A stretch of DNA of 64,000 bases, taken from positions 1-64,000 of the forward strand of contig NZ_CCAE010000026.1 in NCBI RefSeq assembly GCF_000723405.1. Reading direction: 5' to 3'. Positions within the stretch are counted from its first letter, which is position 1; each line of letters begins with the position of its first letter. A model generated the notes under the pieces. The model was not told where the DNA came from. It saw only the letters and a list, made by a program, of their open reading frames with translations, and did no database searches. This document shows, piece after piece, positions 19,636 through 28,158 of this stretch. The position numbers were made by a program, and so were the translations under genes. Origin of the DNA: Hydrogenophaga intermedia. GTDB lineage: Bacteria; Pseudomonadota; Gammaproteobacteria; Burkholderiales; Burkholderiaceae_C.

Positions 19636-19986
19636 ATGCGGCTGATCCTGCGCTGGGTGTTGGCGGCTTGCGCGCTGCTGCTGGTGGCGTGGCTGTATGG
19701 CGGCGTGGAAGTGCGCAGCTTCCCGTCGGCGCTCATCGCCGCCGCGGTGATCGGCCTCTTCTACATGCTGCTGCGCCCGGTGCTGGTGCTGCTGACGCTG
19801 CCGGTGACGCTGGTGACCTTCGGGCTGTTCCTGTTCGTCATCAACGCACTGTTGTTCTGGGCCGCGGCCAGTGTGCTCGACGGCTTTTACGTGGCCGGCT
19901 TCTGGGCGGCCATGTTGGGCTCCATCATCTACTCGGTGATCATGCTGGTGGTGGACGCGGCGCTGCGCAGCCTGCGGCTGGGCTGA
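19636..19986 (+). CDS. Phage-holin-family-4-like membrane protein
   Basis: Small 116-aa protein with about four transmembrane helices. It resembles the chromosomal 'mycobacterial 4TMS phage holin, superfamily IV' group (DUF360-type). Recognisable blocks are LLRPVLVLLTLPVTLVTFGL and the Gly/Ser-poor hydrophobic C-terminus. These proteins are mostly chromosomal and not lytic holins; no phage genes surround it. It starts seven bases after the Mn-riboswitch-controlled terC, suggesting a role in the same envelope or metal response. Confidence 0.72.
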   Translation: MRLILRWVLAACALLLVAWLYGGVEVRSFPSALIAAAVIGLFYMLLRPVLVLLTLPVTLVTFGLFLFVINALLFWAAASVLDGFYVAGFWAAMLGSIIYSVIMLVVDAALRSLRLG

Positions 19987-20050
19987 GCCAGACCCGCGCA
20001 GCGCCTGCAGCCGGCCTGACTGGCGGCACACATTACCTGGCAAGGCGCGC

Positions 20051-21673
20051 TCAGCGCTTGTCTTCTTCGCGCATTGCCTCGCGCAGGCGGTCTTCCACGT
20101 CCCGGCGGCGGCTGTCCACGATGGCCAGCTCGATCGGGTCGGCGTTGCGCTGCGCGGGCGGCAGGGCCTGCGCGGCCTTCAGGCGCTCCAGTGCGCCATC
20201 CCAATCGAAATGCGCGGCTCGTGCCTCGGCCTCGGCGCGCACCGCGCGCAGGGTGCGGCCGCGGTTCTGGTGCGCGCGAGCCAGGATCTGCCAGGCCTGC
20301 GCGTCGCGCGGGTGGTCCACCACCCAGACCTGCAGACGCGAGGCGGCGCGCTCGGCTTCGCCGCTGGCGACGGCGGCCTGCGCGCCCAGCAGCAGCGGAC
20401 CGCGCGAGCCGGAGGCCAACGCCGCGTCGCGCAACTCGGCCAACAGCGCCGCGTTGGCGGGCGCGCCGGGCGACATCAGCAACTCCAACATCAGGGCATC
20501 GGCCATCGCGCGCGCGTCGCTGCCGGCCACGGCGGTGCGCAGGCGCTGGGCCAGTTCGGCCGCGCGATCGTGCTGGCCCAGGCGTTGCGCGGACAGGGCG
20601 CCCGCATACAGCTCACCAGGCTTCGCCGCGGACCCGGCCGCGATCTGCACCCAGTTGGACCAGCGCGTGCTGTTGCGCTCGGCCAGTACCCGCGCGCGCG
20701 CCGAGGCCAACGCGTGCATTGCGGCCGAGGGCAGGCCCGCAGGCCGCACCGGCGCGTCCGCGCGCGGGCCCACACCGGCGGCGGCCGAAGGCAGGCGCGA
20801 CTGCATGTCGGCGATGCGCTCGCCCGTCAGCGGGTGGCTGCGCAGATAGGGGAAGGCACCGTCGTCGTTCAGCCGCGAGGCCTGCGCCAGCTTGTCGAAC
20901 ATGCTCACGAAGCCCTGGCCATCGAAGCCTGCCCCGGTGAGCACGCCGAAGCCCACTCGGTCGGCCTCGCGCTCCATGTCACGCGAGAACTTCAGCGACT
21001 GTTGTGCCGCCACCGCCGAACCGCCCGCGATGGCGGCGCCCGCCGCCTGTGGGTTGGAGCCGGCCGCCAACGCGCCCAGGATCATGGCGCCGATCATCCA
21101 GGGTGCCAGTCGCTGCTCGTTCGACATCATTCGCGCGATGTGGCGCTGCGAGACGTGGCTGAGTTCATGCGCCATCACCGAGGCCAACTCCTCGGGACGC
21201 TCGGTCACCGCGAGCAGGCCCAGGTTGACCCCCAGGTAGCCACCAGGCAGCGCGAAGGCGTTGACGCTGCGCTCGCGCGAGATCATGAGCTCCCAGGCGA
21301 GGCGCTCGGCCAGTTCGGGCGGCACCTCGCCGCGCTGCTTGGCGGCGGCCAGCAAGGGCTGCCACAGGAGTTGGAGGTAGTCGACGAGCATGGGGTCGTC
21401 GAGGTAGTCCGGGTCCTGGTAGATGCTGCGGGCGATGCGGTCGCCCAGGCGGCGCTCGGCGGAGACGGTGAGACCCTCGCCGTCTCCGAGGCTGGGGAGG
21501 GAAAGGTTGCCGCCGGGATTGCCCTGGGCGTTGGCGCCCGGGCGCTGCGCCGCGGCGCGGGCGGCGCCATCGCTCTGGGCCTGCACAGTCGTCGCTGGCC
21601 AAGCCAGGGCGAGCGCCAGCAGGGAAAGCGCCAATCGCGGAGGCCGGCGGAGGCCCGCAGAGGTCGAAAGCAT
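20051..21673 (-). CDS. M48-family periplasmic metalloprotease (BepA/YfgC-like)
   Basis: Secreted zinc protease of 540 aa. The chosen start gives a signal peptide (residues 1-32, ending AWPATTVQA). The catalytic motif is HELSH with His169, Glu170 and His173. The third ligand is in the MEREADRVG motif. The C-terminal half is Ala/Leu/Arg-rich helical and looks like tetratricopeptide repeats. BepA controls outer-membrane protein quality, including LptD, in E. coli, and lptD and surA are in this window. An in-frame start 27 bases further upstream was not preferred. It is divergent from moaC. Confidence 0.9.
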   Translation of the reverse strand: MLSTSAGLRRPPRLALSLLALALAWPATTVQAQSDGAARAAAQRPGANAQGNPGGNLSLPSLGDGEGLTVSAERRLGDRIARSIYQDPDYLDDPMLVDYLQLLWQPLLAAAKQRGEVPPELAERLAWELMISRERSVNAFALPGGYLGVNLGLLAVTERPEELASVMAHELSHVSQRHIARMMSNEQRLAPWMIGAMILGALAAGSNPQAAGAAIAGGSAVAAQQSLKFSRDMEREADRVGFGVLTGAGFDGQGFVSMFDKLAQASRLNDDGAFPYLRSHPLTGERIADMQSRLPSAAAGVGPRADAPVRPAGLPSAAMHALASARARVLAERNSTRWSNWVQIAAGSAAKPGELYAGALSAQRLGQHDRAAELAQRLRTAVAGSDARAMADALMLELLMSPGAPANAALLAELRDAALASGSRGPLLLGAQAAVASGEAERAASRLQVWVVDHPRDAQAWQILARAHQNRGRTLRAVRAEAEARAAHFDWDGALERLKAAQALPPAQRNADPIELAIVDSRRRDVEDRLREAMREEDKR

Positions 21674-21759
21674 GGCCGTATGATGCCCCCAACACCCCAC
21701 CGGTTCACCGCGCGAACGCGCAAAGCCGCCATGAAGCGGCGTTAACAGGCGTCAAGAAC

Positions 21760-22269
21760 GTGTCCAAGTCCTCTTCATCCCAGGCCCCGTCCGGCAGCCC
21801 GCTGACCCATTTCGACGCGCAAGGGCAGGCGCACATGGTGGACGTGGGGGCGAAAGCAAGCACTCACCGTGTTGCCATCGCCGAAGGCCGGATCACGATG
21901 CAGCCGGCGACTCTGGCGCTGATCGAATCGGGCACTGCAAAAAAGGGCGACGTGCTGGGCGTGGCTCGACTGGCCGGCATCATGGCCGCCAAGAAGACCA
22001 GCGACCTGATCCCGCTGTGCCACCCGATTGCACTGACGCGGGTGGCGGTGGAGTTCATGGTGGACGCCGCCGATCACAGCGTGCTGTGCACGGCGACGGC
22101 GGAATGCATGGGGCAGACGGGGGTGGAGATGGAGGCGCTGACTGCGGCGTCGGTGGCCCTGCTGACGATCTACGACATGTGCAAGGCGGTGGATCGGGGG
22201 ATGGTGGTCCAAAGCGTACAGTTGCGGGAAAAGCGAGGGGGCAAGAGCGGGGTGTATTTGGGTGATTGA
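21760..22269 (+). CDS. moaC: Cyclic pyranopterin monophosphate synthase
   Basis: Molybdenum cofactor enzyme of 169 aa that turns 3',8-cyclo-7,8-dihydro-GTP into cyclic pyranopterin monophosphate. The MoaC motifs [25 protein letters not shown] and [11 protein letters not shown] are intact, including the active-site Lys and His. The start is a GTG at 21760. It stands alone, with no other mo-genes near. It is convergent with the pilin glycosylation gene, 19 bases apart, and this junction coincides with a drop in GC content. Confidence 0.95.
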   Translation: MSKSSSSQAPSGSPLTHFDAQGQAHMVDVGAKASTHRVAIAEGRITMQPATLALIESGTAKKGDVLGVARLAGIMAAKKTSDLIPLCHPIALTRVAVEFMVDAADHSVLCTATAECMGQTGVEMEALTAASVALLTIYDMCKAVDRGMVVQSVQLREKRGGKSGVYLGD

Positions 22270-22288
22270 GTCCGCCGACTTGTCGCGA

Positions 22289-23872
22289 TTACTTTTCAGG
22301 TGCCAAGCCGTTCATGGCCTGCCATTCGCGATATTCGTTCGGCCAAGCGGCTGCGTATTGCCTGGTGTGAAGCGCCACGAGGTCGTCTCGTCCCAGGAAT
22401 GAGGCTGCAATCAGGAGTTGGCGGATGATCCGCGAGTCCGGGGCGGTGTGCAGCGCCTCTTGTGCGGCGGCGAGCATCACCTGAGCATTTGAGGGCGTGA
22501 CAGGCGTTGAGACTACGCCTGCAACGATGACATGCGATTGGAATAGCACCGTGTCCTGAATGCGCTTCAACGTGTCCACCCGGTAGTACTCGGGCCGCAT
22601 GTGCAACGGGAGATACGGTTGGCTGGCTTTGAAATAGTCCATGGCGATCAGTCCGAACGCCGTCAGCAACGCAGCGGAGCCAGTCAGCAACACGGGCAGC
22701 CGCCAGCGACTTGAAGTGGTGTACCCCGAAGCATCTGATGTCCGCCTCTTCATATTCGACTGCACCAGAAGCACGCCCGCACACAAGGCCACGACCTGAA
22801 ACCACCCGTACCACATCGGAAACTCGACGAGACTGTGTGCCCCCATGAGCGCGAGCAGGGCCCATGCGAATCGCCCCCGCGAGCACTTGGCGGCCCAGGG
22901 TCTGCAATGAGTCAACGCAAGGATCATGGCTGCGGTCAACAGCGCCGTGAGTGGCCACCCCCAGATCACCGCCCAATGCAGGAACAGGTTGTGCGCGTGA
23001 GCCAACTTGATGCATGCCCGCGGCCCCTCATAGTCAGTGATGTAGTGCGCAAACAAGAGTTCACCGGCGCCCCAGCCTGTTAAAGGTCGCAATGCAGCCA
23101 GCTCCAGCATGTTGGACCAGATGACACGCCGACTTGCACATTGATAGTCAGTGAGAAAGCGCGCCATAAGATCGTCTATGCGCAAGCCAGTCGCCCAATG
23201 CAGCAGCATGGGCATGAGGACAGAGGCCAAGAGATAGGCCAACAGCAAGGCCCCTGCCTGGAGCCAGATCCGCCGTCCTTCGTCGCGGCGCCAGAATACC
23301 GTCAGCACCGTCAGCAGCATGATGTGCATGAAGCCGGTCCGTGAACTCGTGGCCGCCAGTGCGAGTATCAAGATAGCCCCAAGGCTCCATCGGAGCGAAT
23401 GCCACATGCGATCACGTCGGACCAAATAGTCCAGCGACACCAGACCCATGCACAAAAGCGACGCCAACAAATTGCGTTGCTGCACATTGCCAAACGCCTC
23501 ACCGGGTCTGGAGGACGCAATCCAGGGAACGAACATCGACTCCCAATCGAAGTACTGCAGGAGGGCGATTAGCGCATTCAGCGTGGCGGCAAGCAGTACG
23601 CCGGCGGCCAACACTTTGTCGAACCCGTCGCGCAGCCACCACCAGAGGCCCAGGAGTAGCGCACCGCAGCTCCAGGCGACCAGATTGGGCAGCATCTGAG
23701 GCATCGGGCCAAGGTTCAGCGGCCACAACCATGGAAATGCGACCAAAACCGCGCCCAGAATCAGCACCCCTCGGGCCTTGCTATGCGCTGACTGGTACAC
23801 AGGCTGAGATTGCAGGACTTGTTCTGAGGAAACTTGCATGTCCGGCAAGCGAGCGCAGCAATCACCAGCCAT
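22289..23872 (-). CDS. PglL/TfpO-type O-oligosaccharyltransferase (pilin glycosylation)
   Basis: Polytopic membrane protein of about 527 aa in the Wzy_C/O-antigen-ligase superfamily, PglL branch. About ten hydrophobic helices occupy the first 400 residues. Typical PglL features are FGNVQQRNLLASLL, the periplasmic-loop Wzy_C motif TGWGAGEL, KLAHAHNLFLHWAV, and SLVEFPMWYGWF near the end of the membrane part. A soluble C-terminal tail follows. It is third in a pilin-tfpZ-pglL run and is the likely transferase of a glycan from undecaprenyl carrier to the pilin. The ATG overlaps the tfpZ stop region; an ATG at 23839 is an alternative. GC is visibly lower than in flanking genes. Confidence 0.83.
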   Translation of the reverse strand: MAGDCCARLPDMQVSSEQVLQSQPVYQSAHSKARGVLILGAVLVAFPWLWPLNLGPMPQMLPNLVAWSCGALLLGLWWWLRDGFDKVLAAGVLLAATLNALIALLQYFDWESMFVPWIASSRPGEAFGNVQQRNLLASLLCMGLVSLDYLVRRDRMWHSLRWSLGAILILALAATSSRTGFMHIMLLTVLTVFWRRDEGRRIWLQAGALLLAYLLASVLMPMLLHWATGLRIDDLMARFLTDYQCASRRVIWSNMLELAALRPLTGWGAGELLFAHYITDYEGPRACIKLAHAHNLFLHWAVIWGWPLTALLTAAMILALTHCRPWAAKCSRGRFAWALLALMGAHSLVEFPMWYGWFQVVALCAGVLLVQSNMKRRTSDASGYTTSSRWRLPVLLTGSAALLTAFGLIAMDYFKASQPYLPLHMRPEYYRVDTLKRIQDTVLFQSHVIVAGVVSTPVTPSNAQVMLAAAQEALHTAPDSRIIRQLLIAASFLGRDDLVALHTRQYAAAWPNEYREWQAMNGLAPEK

Positions 23873-24635
23873 CAACAGGCCAATAGGCCAGAGGTTGCCC
23901 TGACGATCTGTCGATCACGACCACCCAGTCTGTGATGACATCGCGCACCAAGGGCAAGTACCCGACCTGATGAGGAGAAACGCCCAACTTACCAAGGGCG
24001 CGATCGACATACTGGCGGCCATCGGCGTTGCGCTTTTGAAGTCGATCGATCGGCTTAAGGGCAGCCTTGACGGCATCCACCCGGTCACCGTAAGGAAGCC
24101 ATCGGCCGGGACGGAAGGCGGAATGCTCACCCTTCAGGGACAACTGCAGACTCGCTAGAAAGTCGGCATCCGAGGACTCTGCGATGCGCACGCCGATGGG
24201 TTCGGGGCCGGTGAGTGGCAACCGGGCCAGCGCCGCCGGAGCCTCGGGCAATCGCGTCTCGTCGACGTCGAAAGCTTGAACGACACGGAAGCTGTCGCCT
24301 TCAAACGCTATGTACACCGGACGCGCTGTGGCCACCTGGGTCAAGCCGTAGAACAAGGCCCCGGCTTGAAGCATCACGATCAGCCCCAGATCCATCCGCC
24401 ACAAGTGACGGGCCTTATGGGGGTTAAAAAGCACCAGGGTCAGGAGAGGTCCGCACACCACATCGACTCCCATCAGGATAAGGAACAAGGCGCTGCCCCC
24501 CGTGAGGCGATGGAGCCCTTGTGGATACCAGACGAGAAACACCAGTGCCGCCACGATGCCCGCCACCAGCAGGCTGACCAACAGGTGGATTCCGGCCGCT
24601 CGGCTGGAGGCTCGGAGGCGCAGGCTCATGCTCAT
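23862..24635 (-). CDS. tfpZ: TfpX/TfpZ-family type IV pilin accessory protein
   Basis: Membrane protein of 257 aa. Three or four N-terminal hydrophobic segments (about 18-38, 48-66, 82-100) contain LFLILMGVDVVCGPLLTLVLF. A periplasmic C-terminal domain follows (about 105-257). This is the pattern of the TfpX/TfpZ pilin accessory family, which works with particular pilin variants and is encoded beside the pilin. It sits between the pilin and the PglL-like gene, overlapping the latter. The family's reported role is in pilus assembly or retraction balance; the exact mechanism is unsettled. A terminator upstream (24651-24677) should keep its level below that of the pilin. Confidence 0.85.
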   Translation of the reverse strand: MSMSLRLRASSRAAGIHLLVSLLVAGIVAALVFLVWYPQGLHRLTGGSALFLILMGVDVVCGPLLTLVLFNPHKARHLWRMDLGLIVMLQAGALFYGLTQVATARPVYIAFEGDSFRVVQAFDVDETRLPEAPAALARLPLTGPEPIGVRIAESSDADFLASLQLSLKGEHSAFRPGRWLPYGDRVDAVKAALKPIDRLQKRNADGRQYVDRALGKLGVSPHQVGYLPLVRDVITDWVVVIDRSSGQPLAYWPVDGW

Positions 24636-24650
24636 GGTGGAACGCTCGGC

Positions 24651-24677
24651 AAAAAAAGAGGAGCGCTTGCGCGCTCC
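24651..24677 (-). terminator. Intrinsic terminator between pilin and tfpZ
   Basis: On the minus strand, GGAGCGC and GCGCTCC form a seven-base stem around GCAA, followed by TCTTTTTTT. It lies 37 bases after the pilin stop and 16 before the tfpZ start. It is well placed to end most pilin transcripts and let a minority read on into tfpZ and pglL. Confidence 0.85.
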
Positions 24678-24713
24678 TTCTTTCGTCAGGTTTGCGGTAG
24701 CCGCTGGCCTAGC

Positions 24714-25232
24714 TTACTTGCATTCAGCGGGGGCAAAACGCGCCGGCAGAGTGCCGGCCGCACCGCCCTGGAAGTTGTTCGCTACTGCGTTTTCTGCGCG
24801 GCAACGCCATGCCACAGCCTCTGCGGGCGGAGTGAAGGGATTGGTGCCGTCCGGCAGTTGGCTCCCGATCGGAGCATTCGGGGTGATGATCAGCGTACCG
24901 CCACCTGCTGCCGCTTGCATGTCTACCGTAATCACACCAGTCGCAGCGGCGATAGAAAGAGCTTCTACGTTGCGAGTCTGGTTACCGTTCGCCGCGCTGA
25001 CTTCACGGAACCCGAGACTGTACCCCGCGGCGTCGTCACCGGGGTTGCCCGAAGACAAGACGTCCTGAACGTTGACCTTCGCCGCAGATGCGCCGACCAG
25101 CCCCTCGGACACGCGAGCACGCACTGTGTAATCCTGATAAGCCGGCAGCGCCACCGCCGCCAGGATGCCGATGATGGCCACCACGATCATCAGTTCGATC
25201 AGGGTGAAACCTTTTTGAATTGCACGCTTCAT
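24714..25232 (-). CDS. pilA: Type IV major pilin
   Basis: Prepilin of 172 aa. The short leader MKRAIQKG is cut by PilD before Phe9, with the conserved Glu at mature position 5 ([10 protein letters not shown]) needed for assembly. The N-terminal helix [20 protein letters not shown] is classical for type IVa pilins. A C-terminal disulfide loop is expected between Cys144 (AWRC) and Cys171 (PAEC). The globular region is Ala/Gly/Asn-rich and has Ser/Thr sites that the PglL-like enzyme downstream could glycosylate. A strong Shine-Dalgarno (GGAGGAG, 25239-25245) and a sigma-54 promoter lie upstream. Confidence 0.95.
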   Translation of the reverse strand: MKRAIQKGFTLIELMIVVAIIGILAAVALPAYQDYTVRARVSEGLVGASAAKVNVQDVLSSGNPGDDAAGYSLGFREVSAANGNQTRNVEALSIAAATGVITVDMQAAAGGGTLIITPNAPIGSQLPDGTNPFTPPAEAVAWRCRAENAVANNFQGGAAGTLPARFAPAECK

Positions 25233-25279
25233 TGAGAACTCCTCCGGAAGGGGGGTTGGGGTTGAGACGTGTCCCCTTC

Positions 25280-25296
25280 TGCAGATGGCGTGCCAG
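25280..25296 (-). promoter_or_regulatory. Sigma-54 (RpoN) promoter of pilA
   Basis: On the minus strand CTGGCACGCCATCTGCA matches the -24/-12 consensus, with GG and GC separated by exactly ten bases. The predicted start is near 25269, giving a leader of about 36 bases before the pilA ATG. pilA is known to be RpoN- and PilR-dependent in Pseudomonas and relatives. Confidence 0.82.
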
Positions 25297-25420
25297 CTTG
25301 CTGTGACAGATGAGCGTGCCGACTGGGTGGATGACCGGGCGCGACACGACCAACTACTGCCTTTTGGCCTACTTCCCGAGGAACAAATTTTGTCGCCGCC
25401 AGAGGAGTCGACAGAATTTG

Positions 25421-26212
25421 TCAGACGTCGAATACTTGCCCCGCACTGAGCCAGCGGATGTCGCGCAGCGCATTCACCCCCATGCGCCGGATCTCGTCCG
25501 CGATCTGATCGGTCTCCGCCGGCTTGGTGTGGGTGATGTGGATCGGGTAGCGGCTATCCGGCGCGATGTGGCGCAACTCCTCGGCCAGCAGCACCGGCGC
25601 CAGGTGCTGGCTGCGGCGCGCCAGCTCGGCTTCGCGATCGCTGAAAGCCGTTTCGATGATCAGTTGCGCCACGTCCAATTGATTCACGCGGTTCCAGAAG
25701 GCCGGGTTGCGCCCGGTGTCACCGCTGAACACCCAGTGCTGACCACCACGCTCGCTGGCCACGGCAAAGCCCACCGCCGGCACCGTGTGCACGGCGGGCA
25801 GGGCCTCGAAGCACTTGCCGTTGACTTTCACGACGTCGCCGACATCAAACGGCACGAAGCGCATCAGCGGTTCGGCTTCCGACGGGATCCGCGAAAAATC
25901 CGGCCAGATCACGTCGTTGAAGATGTGCGCCCTGAGCGCGGCAATGGTGCCCGGCAACGCATGCACCGCCAGCGCAGCCCTGCCATCAGCCAGCCGGCGC
26001 GACGCCACCGCATCCAGCATCAGCGGAAGTGAGGCCACGTGATCGAGGTGTGCGTGCGTGAGCAGCACATGGTCGATGCGCAGCATCTCGTCGATGCCAA
26101 GATCACCCACGCCGGTGCCGGCGTCGACGAGCGTGTCGTCGTCGATCAGGAAAGCGGTGGTGCGGCAACCCTGGGCGATGGCGCCGGAACAGCCGAGTAC
26201 GCGAACCCTCAT
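25421..26212 (-). CDS. Metallo-beta-lactamase-fold hydrolase (class II cAMP phosphodiesterase-like)
   Basis: Cytoplasmic hydrolase of 263 aa. The metal motif LTHAHLDHV supplies His53, His55, Asp57 and His58; later ligands are in PAVHTVP and FSGDTG. The N-terminus ([29 protein letters not shown]) resembles class II 3',5'-cyclic-nucleotide phosphodiesterases. It could act on cyclic nucleotides or another phosphodiester; the sequence does not decide. It lies on the same strand as the FHA and PP2C genes, 137 bases downstream of them. Confidence 0.78.
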   Translation of the reverse strand: MRVRVLGCSGAIAQGCRTTAFLIDDDTLVDAGTGVGDLGIDEMLRIDHVLLTHAHLDHVASLPLMLDAVASRRLADGRAALAVHALPGTIAALRAHIFNDVIWPDFSRIPSEAEPLMRFVPFDVGDVVKVNGKCFEALPAVHTVPAVGFAVASERGGQHWVFSGDTGRNPAFWNRVNQLDVAQLIIETAFSDREAELARRSQHLAPVLLAEELRHIAPDSRYPIHITHTKPAETDQIADEIRRMGVNALRDIRWLSAGQVFDV

Positions 26213-26349
26213 CTGCAGCGGGGGGAAGAATTTCAAGGGTTCCGAGCGTACCCCCCGCCGTTTGCGCAGGGTGTGACTTATTTCTCGGCGCCGGTCGGCG
26301 TATGCAGCACCACTGGCGGACCAGGCGACGGGCGCTGCAGGGCGAAGCG

Positions 26350-26982
26350 TTACTGCTGCACGAACTGCATCTGCGTACCGGCCAGCTCCAGCAGATCGCC
26401 ATGGCGGAGATCGATGCCGTCGGTGCTGAGCGGCTGGCCATTGACCGTGGGCTTGACCGTGCCCTCGACCATGGCCACCACGTACCCGTGCGGGCGGCGG
26501 GTGATGGCGGCCACCGCCACCCCCGGCTTGCCGATGGTGGTGACGACCTTGGTCAACGCTACCTCGCGTCCCGCGGCCGAGCCGCTGATGACCTTGATGG
26601 CGGCCGGGCCAAGGTTGACGGCGGCAGCTGCCTCGGCAGCACCGGAGACCACCGCGCCACCACTGATGACGGTCGTCTTCTCGTGGGAGTCGGCCGAGTC
26701 GTTGACGAACTTGATCTTGTACTTGCCGATCTCGACCGTGTCGCCGCCCTGCAACTGCTGCTTCTTGATCGCCTTGCCGTTGACGTAGGTGCCGTTGGTG
26801 CTGTTGAGGTCTTCGAGGAATACGTCGGCGCCCGACATCTGCAGCACGGCGTGTTCGCCACTGACGGCCAGGTTGTCGATGACGATGTCGTTATAAGGAC
26901 GGCGGCCCAGCGTGGTGCGGTCCTTGGTGAGCTGCACCTCCTTGATGACGACGCCGTCGATGGAAACGATCATTTTCGGCAT
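26350..26982 (-). CDS. Tandem FHA-domain protein
   Basis: Cytoplasmic 210-aa phosphothreonine-reader. FHA-1 (about residues 20-92) keeps the canonical residues: GRRPYNDI, SGEHAVL and NSTNGTYVNG. FHA-2 (about 125-208) is degenerate (IGKPGVAVAAITRRPHGYVV, PTVNGQPL), with the Ser/His positions changed. The linker holds TTV near residue 103, a possible phosphothreonine site. A PP2C phosphatase gene lies 49 bases upstream on the same strand, so the two probably form a phosphosignalling unit. No Ser/Thr kinase is seen in the window. Confidence 0.87.
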   Translation of the reverse strand: MPKMIVSIDGVVIKEVQLTKDRTTLGRRPYNDIVIDNLAVSGEHAVLQMSGADVFLEDLNSTNGTYVNGKAIKKQQLQGGDTVEIGKYKIKFVNDSADSHEKTTVISGGAVVSGAAEAAAAVNLGPAAIKVISGSAAGREVALTKVVTTIGKPGVAVAAITRRPHGYVVAMVEGTVKPTVNGQPLSTDGIDLRHGDLLELAGTQMQFVQQ

Positions 26983-27031
26983 GGCCGACTCCTCGGGATT
27001 CCTGTTGGACTTGGTTTGGGATCAGGGCGGA

Positions 27032-27817
27032 TTATTGACCCAGCATGCGCGACAGCAGGCCGCGGCGGGTGGCTCGAGCGCGGGCAAACGCCAGTATCAC
27101 CGAAATATTGTCGCGGCCACCCGCACCATTGGCGGCTTCGACCAGGGCCGTTGCCTTTTCCTCCAAGGTGCCGGCGGTGATCAGCAGCGCGGCGATGCGT
27201 TCATCGCTGAGCATGTCGTTCAGGCCATCGGAGCAGAAGAGGTATAGGTCGCCGTCCTCGGCGCGGTATTCGTTGACTTCGAGCAGCACGGTGTCTTCCA
27301 CGCCCAGCGCCCGCGTCACCAGGTTGCGGTGGGTGGCAAATTGCGCCTGCTCCATGGAGATCAGGCCGGCGTCGATCTGCTCCTGCAGCAGGGAGTGGTC
27401 GCGCGTCATCTGCACGAACTCACCCCGGCGCAGGCGATAGCAGCGGGAATCGCCGACGTGGCCGATCATCACGCGGCCGTCGAGAAACACGCCCATCACG
27501 AGCGTGGTGCCCATGCCGGCGTACTGCGGGTTGGCGTTGGCGGCGTTGAAGATCGACCGGTTGGCGTTGTCGATGCAGATTTCCATGGCCCGCTTCAACT
27601 CGCGCGTACTGGCCTCGAAGCCGCCCTCGGCGATCCAGCGCCCCAGTTCCGTCTTGATGAAGGTGGTGGCCATGGCGCTGGCGACCTCACCCGCGTTGTA
27701 GCCGCCCATGCCATCGGCAAGGATGGCCAGGCGGTTGTCGGGGTCGAGTGCCACCGAGTCTTCGTTGTTGTCCCTGACAAGACCCGGGTCGGTCAGGGCG
27801 TGAAACTCGAAATTCAT
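27032..27817 (-). CDS. PP2C-family protein serine/threonine phosphatase
   Basis: Soluble 261-aa phosphatase of the Stp1/PppA type. All metal-binding PP2C motifs are present: RDNNEDS, ADGMGGYNAGE, GMGTTLVMG, GHVGDSRCY, LFCSDGLND and GGRDNISVIL. MNFEFHALTDPGLVRDNNED is the clear N-terminus; upstream in-frame sequence is not PP2C-like. It probably removes phosphate from Thr/Ser recognised by the FHA protein encoded next. Such phosphatase/FHA pairs also occur with type VI secretion, but no secretion genes are here. Confidence 0.92.
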   Translation of the reverse strand: MNFEFHALTDPGLVRDNNEDSVALDPDNRLAILADGMGGYNAGEVASAMATTFIKTELGRWIAEGGFEASTRELKRAMEICIDNANRSIFNAANANPQYAGMGTTLVMGVFLDGRVMIGHVGDSRCYRLRRGEFVQMTRDHSLLQEQIDAGLISMEQAQFATHRNLVTRALGVEDTVLLEVNEYRAEDGDLYLFCSDGLNDMLSDERIAALLITAGTLEEKATALVEAANGAGGRDNISVILAFARARATRRGLLSRMLGQ

Positions 27818-28109
27818 GTGCGAGGCGTTATACCGAGGGGCAGATCGAGGCGCGTTCGTCGGCGGACGACCGCAGAGGCTGGGAGCGCCGAAGGCGAGGC
27901 CGGCCCACGGTGTGGGGAGATTCACGGGCAGACACGGAGGCACTCCAGAAGAGACTCGCGACGACGTGCGAGCCGCAGGATCATCGGCCTCACGCAGGGT
28001 TGAAAGGACAAGCGGCAGGCGCCGCCCGACAGGTGTTGCATTTTGTTTCAAGCGCCCGGGGCGAGACAAGCAGCATCGGTGACAAGCGTCACGTTGCGCG
28101 CAACAGGCG
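27818..28109. other. Gene-poor interval between PP2C and sucD
   Basis: About 290 bases upstream of the PP2C gene. An open plus-strand frame exists (27816-28082), but it is Arg/Gly/Pro-rich and resembles no protein I know. A short palindrome TTGCGCGCAA lies near 28094. The region presumably contains the PP2C promoter. Confidence 0.4.
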
Positions 28110-28140
28110 AAAAAAAAGGCAACGCGCGCGTTGCCTTTTG
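28110..28140 (-). terminator. Intrinsic terminator after sucCD
   Basis: GGCAACGCGCGCGTTGCC (28118-28135) is a perfect 18-base palindrome. On the minus strand it is followed by TTTTTTT, 19 bases after the sucD stop. An AAAA/TTTT extension makes the stem longer. Confidence 0.92.
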
Positions 28141-28158
28141 CACATCTGTTCAACCCGC

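Noticed and set aside
19636..19986. Prophage remnant suggested by a holin-like gene
   Set aside because: No phage structural, lysis, integrase or attachment sequences are nearby. This holin-like family is widely chromosomal.
22289..23872. O-antigen ligase WaaL
   Set aside because: Same superfamily, but adjacency to pilin and tfpZ, together with the long soluble tail, favours a PglL-type pilin transferase.
27816..28082. 88-aa plus-strand frame in the PP2C-sucD gap
   Set aside because: Arg/Gly/Pro-rich, no start signal, no recognisable domain, and it overlaps the expected PP2C promoter.
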